NCBI GenBank assembly: GCA_946491915.1
Contig: CAMLYR010000044.1
Span: 1-11,187 of the forward strand
DNA from: an uncultured Clostridium sp.
GTDB lineage: Bacteria > Bacillota_A > Clostridia > TANB77 > CAG-508
Direction: 5' to 3'
Length of the DNA stretch: 11,187 bases
Below the pieces are notes generated by a model. It saw only the letters and a program-made list of their open reading frames with translations, was not told the DNA's origin and did not search any database. This document shows, in pieces, positions 6,601 through 11,187 of the stretch. Position numbers and translations under genes: made by a program. The number at the start of each line of letters is the position of its first letter. Positions within the stretch are counted from its first letter, which is position 1.

Positions 6601-8466
6601 TTCAGGATTAACAAAACAACTAAACTCATCAATAACTTCACCATTTTTTACCTTCATGACACCAATTTCTGTAATTTTTTCAGTCGTTGCTGAAAATCCT
6701 GTTGTTTCCAAGTCTAATACACAATAGGTGGTATCCATACTTTGTTTTTTACCATTATATACCGTTTTTGTGTTATCTGGTGCCAAATATGCTTCTACTC
6801 CATAAATTATTTTCATATCTGGATTATCATATCCTAGCATTTTATGTGCTTCTGGAAAGGCTTGTACAACACCATGGTCAGTAATCGCAATCGATTTCAT
6901 TCCCCATTTCATAGCTCTTTTGATTAAATCTGTTGCTGAGGTCATGGCATCCATTTGACTCATTTTTGTATGCATGTGAAGTTCTACTCTTTTTACTTCT
7001 GCATGATCTTCTCTGATTTTCTTTTTAATCCCTTCTCCTTCTACTATTGTATTTGCCATAATGGTTAATTCATTTGAGAAAGAATCCATTTGTGCCGTCC
7101 CTGCTATCTTTAATCCTTTGGCATTTTTGATTCTTTTGATTACACGTTTACTATTATCTTTATTTAAAAAGGCTTTACATGTCATACTGCTGGTTCCATC
7201 ATAAATATCAAAACTAAGCAATGTTTTTCCTGACTTTAGTTCTCTATCTTCCATATCGATAACTTCGCCCTCAATAGAAACTTTTCCATCATCTACATTT
7301 AATTCCGCGATTTTTACCAATGGTTCTGTAATATTTGGATTCATTCCTAATATTAGAGGTGTACTTTCATCTTCTTCTGGTAATTCTGGAACATCCATAT
7401 GGCTTACCATAATCGTATTTGCCATAATGGTGACATCACCAGCATAGGCATCTAATCCTGCTTTTCCAACTGCTTTAATCACTTTGGCATTTTGAATTTT
7501 ATCAATAATTTCTTTTCCTTCTCCTGCATCTTTTGCAAAAGATTTACAAGTAATGGTTCCTGTTCCATCATAAATATCAAAGATTAGCATGCCTTTTCCC
7601 GTTCTTGTCTCACGGCATTCACTTGTCAAAACTCTTCCTTCAATCGTAATTCTAGAATTACTTGCTGTGATATCTTTTATCGCTACTTTATTTTCTTTTG
7701 CTTTTGATGGTTTTCCCATAATATATTCTTGTTCCTGGAAATCTTCCATTCCTTCTACTGGTGGCATTCCATCTATTGCCTCTTCTGGAATATATCCTTC
7801 CATATCTGTAGGTGGTACATAATCTGGATCATTGTATTCTAGTACATTTCCATATTCATTATGGTTTTCATTGTTTGCATTTTCTCTTTGTTTTTCAGCA
7901 TTTATTTCCTCGATATGGGCAATGGCTTTTTCTTCTACTTGTTTGATTTCTTCTCGTATTTCTTCAATCTCTTCTTTGGATAATTGTTCTTGTAGATTTA
8001 CTTTATATTCTTTTCCAAATAAATTTTTCAAAACCTTTTCTAATTCTTTGTCTGTCTTTTTCGCCTTTAAAAAATCTGCTCCTCGAATATGCATTTTGAT
8101 ATTGACTTCATTTCCATCTACCTCTACATCACTCTTTAATAAAAGCATTGGTTTCATCAATGGATATTTGTGTGACATATATGCAATAATATTTCTCCAT
8201 TCTGTTTTAATGTCTTTTAGTACAACGCCTTCATGATATTTTATAATCATATCAATATGTTCAAAATGAAATCTATCGATTAAAAATTTTTCAAAAAACC
8301 ATAGTTCTTTAATTTCTATATATTCATCAAAATACAATATGACTTCTAGTGTATTTGTCTTTTTGATTACATTTAATCCTTGGATATTGGCATATTGTAT
8401 GTTGGATTTTGTTTGATAGTCACGAAATATTTCTCCTACTTTTTTTGTTTTTACCGTTTCTTGCAT
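3646..8466 (-). CDS. polC: DNA polymerase III alpha subunit, PolC type
   Basis: The replicative polymerase of low-GC Gram-positives, with a built-in proofreading exonuclease. Domains in order: N-terminal domain (1-160), acidic linker (160-255), OB fold 1 (about 259-355), OB fold 2 (about 383-478), PHP domain part 1 (492-575), DEDDh exonuclease (580-745), PHP part 2 (about 775-1000), C-family polymerase core (1000-1480), tail. PHP metal-site residues are seen as HMH (497-499), TDH (529-531), E558 and DVH (902-904). The exonuclease has D585, E587, D673, H726 and D731. The polymerase has GSRGSVGSS (1047-1055), PDIDLNF with D1128 and D1130, KLDILGHDDP with D1253, and a zinc knuckle of C1075, C1078, C1099 and C1102. 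QLSLF (1601-1605) is a beta-clamp-binding motif. At 1606 aa it exceeds B. subtilis PolC (1437), largely through the second OB fold. AAAGGAG at 8476-8482 sets the start. All catalytic residues appear intact. Confidence 0.98.
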   Translation of the reverse strand: MQETVKTKKVGEIFRDYQTKSNIQYANIQGLNVIKKTNTLEVILYFDEYIEIKELWFFEKFLIDRFHFEHIDMIIKYHEGVVLKDIKTEWRNIIAYMSHKYPLMKPMLLLKSDVEVDGNEVNIKMHIRGADFLKAKKTDKELEKVLKNLFGKEYKVNLQEQLSKEEIEEIREEIKQVEEKAIAHIEEINAEKQRENANNENHNEYGNVLEYNDPDYVPPTDMEGYIPEEAIDGMPPVEGMEDFQEQEYIMGKPSKAKENKVAIKDITASNSRITIEGRVLTSECRETRTGKGMLIFDIYDGTGTITCKSFAKDAGEGKEIIDKIQNAKVIKAVGKAGLDAYAGDVTIMANTIMVSHMDVPELPEEDESTPLILGMNPNITEPLVKIAELNVDDGKVSIEGEVIDMEDRELKSGKTLLSFDIYDGTSSMTCKAFLNKDNSKRVIKRIKNAKGLKIAGTAQMDSFSNELTIMANTIVEGEGIKKKIREDHAEVKRVELHMHTKMSQMDAMTSATDLIKRAMKWGMKSIAITDHGVVQAFPEAHKMLGYDNPDMKIIYGVEAYLAPDNTKTVYNGKKQSMDTTYCVLDLETTGFSATTEKITEIGVMKVKNGEVIDEFSCFVNPEKHIPERVTEVTNITDEMVKDAETIDKVFPKLLAFLGDDKETVIVAHNANFDVGFLKQNAKVLGYDFDYTYLDTLSLAKDLFPDYKKYKLGKIAENLGIKVEVAHRALDDVDTTVKVFKVMVDMLKKKGATIVEDIDRVAASEEAKKEEYKKLKTYHAIILAKNYVGLKNLYKLVSLSHLHYFYRKPRILKSLYKKYSEGLILGSACEAGELYQAIELGKTDEEIEEIANDYDYLEIQPTGNNQFLIRNGTVADEEALRDINRKIVELGEKLNKPVVATCDVHFMDPQDEIYRRILEAGQKYDDADNQAPLYLRTTEEMLEEFSYLGKEKAYEVVVTNTNKISDMCEQISPISPEKCPPHIPGCEQTIKDIAYNKAHELYGDPLPEIVQTRLDKELDSIIKNGFSVMYIIAQKLVWKSNEDGYIVGSRGSVGSSFVANMTGITEVNSLPAHYRCPNCKYSDFTDYGVKNGFDLPDKECPKCGHKLDKDGMDIPFETFLGFNGDKEPDIDLNFSGEYQAKAHKYTEVIFGKGTTFKAGTIGTVADKTAYGYVKNYYEERHIPINQAEIKRISHGCTGIKRTTGQHPGGIIVVPKGREIYEFCPVQHPADDPNSDIITTHFDYHSIDQNLLKLDILGHDDPTVIRMLQDITGIDPTKVPLDDKATMSIFSSTDALGVTPKQIGSEVGSYGIPEFGTKFVRGMLVDTRPTTFDELIRISGLSHGTDVWLGNAQTLIENGTVTLTEAICCRDDIMIYLIKQGLPPNSAFKIMETVRKGKALKDPAKWKEYTDLMREHNVPEWYIKSCEKIKYMFPKAHAAAYVTNAFRIAWFKVHEPKAYYAAFFSIRAADEFDSEIMTFGEEKVKNKMKEIDLQGNNATQKDKAMYPVLELVLEMYERGIKFLPIDLYKSSATRFIVEEEGIRPPLNSIAGLGTVAALGIENARKDGKFMSIDDMKIRSKVGDSVADLLKKFGCLDGMSQSNQLSLFG
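7033..7692 (-). repeat. Tandem OB-fold duplication inside polC
   Basis: Two consecutive segments of PolC (residues about 259-355 and 383-478) align with a constant offset of 122-123 residues. Shared blocks are IEG (275-277/398-400, allowing V/T before), FDIYDGT (296-302/419-425), TCK (306-308/429-431) and TIMANTI (346-352/468-474). At DNA level a 20-nt block is identical at 7193-7212 and 7562-7581, and a 17-nt block at 7049-7065 and 7415-7431. Both offsets are multiples of three (369 and 366). Confidence 0.9.
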
Positions 8467-8506
8467 GTATCTTTGCTCCTTTGTTTTTCTCTTTCCTATG
8501 TTCTCT

Positions 8507-8534
8507 ATTATATACTATTTTTTTTACATTTCAA
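8507..8534 (-). promoter_or_regulatory. polC promoter
   Basis: On the minus strand TTGAAA (8529-8534) and a perfect TATAAT (8507-8512) are 16 bp apart. The start should lie near 8500, giving a leader of about 34 nt with AAAGGAG at 8476-8482. The -35 element is inside one arm of the inverted repeat at 8528-8550. Confidence 0.65.
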
Positions 8535-8550
8535 GCGAACAAATTGAAAT
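8528..8550. repeat. Inverted repeat over the polC -35 element
   Basis: ATTTCAA (8528-8534) and TTGAAAT (8544-8550) are perfect 7-bp inverted arms around a 9-bp spacer. The arm spacing (16 bp centre to centre) suits a dimeric regulator on one DNA face, and binding would cover the -35 of polC. I recognise no known operator here, and chance is possible. Confidence 0.35.
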
Positions 8551-8604
8551 ATTTCTCGCTTTTTCGCTGTAACTTTATGTAATCTAGAATTTTCAAGCAT
8601 TTTG

Positions 8605-8613
8605 TGGTATAAT
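8605..8613 (+). promoter_or_regulatory. Extended -10 promoter of the U32 gene
   Basis: TGGTATAAT combines the TG extension with a perfect TATAAT (8608-8613). At 17 bp upstream the -35 region is TAGAAT (8585-8590), only a partial match, as is usual for extended -10 promoters. Transcription would start near 8620, leaving a leader of about 67 nt. No riboswitch or terminator is recognisable in it. Confidence 0.6.
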
Positions 8614-8686
8614 TAGGTAAAATTGATTAGAAAAGATTTTTGAAATAATATATATAGTATAAAATGCAAAAAAAGGTGGTGAAATT

Positions 8687-11140
8687 ATGGTTGAACTACT
8701 TTCCCCTGTTGGTGATTTTGAATGTTTAAAAGCTGCTGTGCAAAATGGTGCTAACAGCGTCTATTTTGGTAGCGATACCTTCAGTGCTAGAGCTTTTGCG
8801 TCTAATTTTAATATTAATGAATTAGAAAAAGCCATTCAATATGCAAAAATTCGTGGTGTCAAGACCCATTTAACCTTGAACACATTAGTAACAGATACAG
8901 AATTTGAATCTGCTATGAATGTCGCAAAAAAAGCTTATGAATTTGGAATTGATGCGATTATCGTTCAAGATTTAGGATTAGCTATGGCATTAATGAGAGC
9001 TTTTCCTGATTTACCAATTCATGCCAGTACACAAATGACTGTCCATAACCTAAATGGTGCTTTAAAATTGCAAGAACTTGGTTTTAGAAGAGTTGTTCTT
9101 GCCAGAGAGCTTTCTGTTAATGAGATTGCCTATATTTGTAAAAATACCAATATTGAAATAGAAACGTTTATTCATGGAGCACTTTGTATCTCCTATTCTG
9201 GTCAATGTCTATTTTCTAGTATGCTAGGTGGACGTTCTGGGAACAGAGGAAAATGTGCAGGTCCTTGTAGACTTCCATTTGAATTATTGGAAAACAATAA
9301 AACCATTAACTCTGGATATTTATTAAGCACTAGAGATTTATGCGGTTTAGAATTTATCCCAGATTTAATTGAAGCTGGTGTAAAGTCTTTTAAAATAGAA
9401 GGACGTATGAAATCACCTGAATATGTAGCAACTGTAACAAAAATTTATCGAAAATATATAGATTTAGCATTGTCTGATAATGAATATGTAATTGATGAAG
9501 ATGACAAAAAAGAATTACTACAAGTGTTTAATAGAGGTATGTCTTCTTCAGGACATTTAGGCAATGAGGCTAACCGAAATTTAGTATTTAAAGAAAAACC
9601 AAATAATATGGGATTATTCCTTGGAAAAGTACAAAAATATAATACCAAAAAAGGATATATTGCAGTAAAGTTAAATGAACCCATTGGTATTGGTGATACC
9701 ATTTCTTTAGAAAAAGAACAAGGCACTTATACGATTTCAGAATTAATGGATACCAATATGAAAAATATTAAATTCACGGAAATTGGTCAAACAGTTGTCA
9801 TTGGTAGAATGAAAGGAAATATCAAATTAGGTAATCAAATTTACAAAATGAGTTCTAAAAAATTAAATCTTTTGGCACAAAATAGTTACTCAAAAGAAAA
9901 CAGAAAAGTTCTTTTAAATTGCCATATTGTGATTAAAGAAAACAAACCTATTTCTATTACAGTAACATCTGCTAGTAATATGGAATTATATAAAGATTTA
10001 AACATACAATATACAAGTGATATCATACCTTTAAAAGCAAAAACAAGACCACTTGATAAAAATACGATAATCTCTCAAATTTCAAAAACAGCTTCTACCC
10101 CTTTTGCTTTTAAAAGTTTAGAAATTGAATTAGATGATAAATTATTTGTTCCTAAATTAAGTACTTTAAATGATTTAAGAAGAACCATTTTACAAATGGT
10201 TAAACAATATGCCATAAACACGATGAAAAGAAACTTTTCTAATATAGATAAGACCTCTACAGATATAGACAGCAATAGGAGTGAAAAAAAAGAACATCAT
10301 ACTCAAGATCATCCTATAAAAAAGACAAAACTTTCTTTATTATTAAATATTTTGCATAAAGATTTTGATTATACTCAACTTCATGACATTGAAAATGTAT
10401 ATATCCCTTTAAAATATTTTTCTATGAAGGACTATCAAGAAATTTTACATGTTTTAGACGATAAATTTCATGTATACATTTATATGCCGACTATTATAAA
10501 ATCAAATTACAAAAATCTATTATCTAGCAATATAGAAAACACTTTAAGCAATTATCATATTAAAGGTTTTGTCATTTCAAATATCTGTAATATAAAATTA
10601 TTACATACACTTTTTGCAGATTTAAATAAACACTTAGAATTAATCACCAATTATACCTTTAATGTGTATAATTCTCATACAATCAAAGAATTAAAAAAAT
10701 TGGGAATTTGCCGATATACCATATCTCCTGAAATAAATAGAAAAATGATTCATGATTTGTGTAATGACACAGATTTACCAAATGAATTAATCGTTTATGG
10801 TAGAACACCACTGTTAAATATGAATTATTGTCTTTTGGGTGAAACAGATAAATGTTATCCAACTTGTAAACAAAGATGTATTACGGATAATATCTATGAA
10901 TTAAAAGACCGTTTACATATGAAATTTAGAATTTTACCTGATAATATACAAACGGTTACAACGATTTTTAATAGTAAAATAACTTCTATCTATCCAAAAG
11001 AGTTTAATATTGATTATGCAAGAATTGATGTTTTAGATGAGACGATTGAAGAAATCAATGAAATTATTCATAGAGTACTAAATAATCAAAGATTTGACGG
11101 TAGCCATTATACAAATGGAAATTTGAATAAAGAAATCTGA
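8687..11140 (+). CDS. Peptidase U32-family protein, probable RNA hydroxylation enzyme
   Basis: An 817-aa cytoplasmic protein. Although named a peptidase family, studied U32 proteins make hydroxylated RNA bases: E. coli RlhA forms 5-hydroxycytidine in 23S rRNA, and TrhP/YrrNO act in 5-hydroxyuridine formation at tRNA position 34. Residues 1-300 form the U32 barrel, with the start ELLSPVGDFECLKAAVQNGA, VYFG (25-28), HASTQMTVHN (112-121), FIHGALCISYSGQC and the cysteines C167, C174, C190 and C194, likely iron-sulfur ligands. KIEGRMKSPEYVA (236-248) is also typical. Residues about 395-515 match DUF3656 (TPFAF 471-475, LNDLRR 494-499), which favours an RlhA-like enzyme over TrhP. A polar linker (517-547) leads to a C-terminal domain with YGRTPLL (704-710) and a second cysteine set, C715, C723, C727 and C731. 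A GGTGGTGA ribosome binding site at 8675-8682 supports the start. RNA target inferred, not shown. Confidence 0.9.
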   Translation: MVELLSPVGDFECLKAAVQNGANSVYFGSDTFSARAFASNFNINELEKAIQYAKIRGVKTHLTLNTLVTDTEFESAMNVAKKAYEFGIDAIIVQDLGLAMALMRAFPDLPIHASTQMTVHNLNGALKLQELGFRRVVLARELSVNEIAYICKNTNIEIETFIHGALCISYSGQCLFSSMLGGRSGNRGKCAGPCRLPFELLENNKTINSGYLLSTRDLCGLEFIPDLIEAGVKSFKIEGRMKSPEYVATVTKIYRKYIDLALSDNEYVIDEDDKKELLQVFNRGMSSSGHLGNEANRNLVFKEKPNNMGLFLGKVQKYNTKKGYIAVKLNEPIGIGDTISLEKEQGTYTISELMDTNMKNIKFTEIGQTVVIGRMKGNIKLGNQIYKMSSKKLNLLAQNSYSKENRKVLLNCHIVIKENKPISITVTSASNMELYKDLNIQYTSDIIPLKAKTRPLDKNTIISQISKTASTPFAFKSLEIELDDKLFVPKLSTLNDLRRTILQMVKQYAINTMKRNFSNIDKTSTDIDSNRSEKKEHHTQDHPIKKTKLSLLLNILHKDFDYTQLHDIENVYIPLKYFSMKDYQEILHVLDDKFHVYIYMPTIIKSNYKNLLSSNIENTLSNYHIKGFVISNICNIKLLHTLFADLNKHLELITNYTFNVYNSHTIKELKKLGICRYTISPEINRKMIHDLCNDTDLPNELIVYGRTPLLNMNYCLLGETDKCYPTCKQRCITDNIYELKDRLHMKFRILPDNIQTVTTIFNSKITSIYPKEFNIDYARIDVLDETIEEINEIIHRVLNNQRFDGSHYTNGNLNKEI

Positions 11141-11187
11141 AACGTTGGGGACGTGCCAAATCGTTCCAAAATGAAACAAAAGGGACA
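11141..11187. repeat. Dispersed-repeat-like tail after U32 gene, cut by window end
   Basis: The last 47 bases hold TTGGGGACG (11145-11153), shared with the polC downstream region, then further G/C-bearing segments (CGTTCC, GGGACA). TTCCAAAATGAA is close to palindromic (11165-11176). The composition differs from the AT-rich intergenic DNA elsewhere. The sequence looks like one half of a larger hairpin repeat, but the other half lies outside the window. Confidence 0.3.

Overview
The window is AT-rich chromosomal DNA from a low-GC Gram-positive bacterium, most likely an uncultured gut-type Clostridia lineage. Evidence for this is the PolC-type replicative polymerase (a Firmicutes hallmark), heavy use of AGA for arginine, strong AAGGAGG-like ribosome binding sites, consensus sigma-A promoters, and a pilin-like protein of the kind common in clostridial gut genomes. 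No tRNA, rRNA, CRISPR array, transposase or phage gene is visible.

Layout. (1) Positions 1-182 hold a divergent promoter region. One sigma-A promoter reads left out of the window, and a perfect TTGACA-N17-TATAAT promoter reads right into a 139-aa 4HBT/YbgC-type acyl-CoA thioesterase (183-602). (2) A 19-bp stem at 635-686 is a bidirectional terminator between this gene and the converging minus-strand genes. (3) On the minus strand, from right to left, lie polC (8466-3646), a five-helix DUF2207-type membrane protein (3407-2346) and a secreted pilin-like protein with a formylglycine-generating-enzyme-like C-terminal domain (2051-696). Gaps of 238 and 294 bp, a terminator after the DUF2207 gene and a candidate promoter before it suggest separate transcription units. 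(4) A second divergent promoter region (8467-8686) separates polC from an 817-aa U32-family protein (8687-11140, plus strand). That protein resembles the RlhA/TrhP RNA hydroxylation enzymes. (5) The last 47 bases share a TTGGGGACG motif with the sequence just downstream of polC.

How the genes work together. I see no dedicated multi-gene system. PolC (chromosome replication) and the U32 protein (probably RNA modification) are housekeeping genes. The thioesterase is a small metabolic gene. The pilin-like protein and DUF2207 protein act at the cell surface or membrane and are the more accessory part.

Points of most interest: PolC carries two tandem OB folds where the Bacillus subtilis enzyme has one, with 17- and 20-nt stretches still identical between the copies. 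The pilin-like protein has an unusual cysteine cluster and an abrupt change of arginine codon at its 3' end. The pilin leader contains a stretch resembling parts of a c-di-GMP-I riboswitch, but divergent or decayed.
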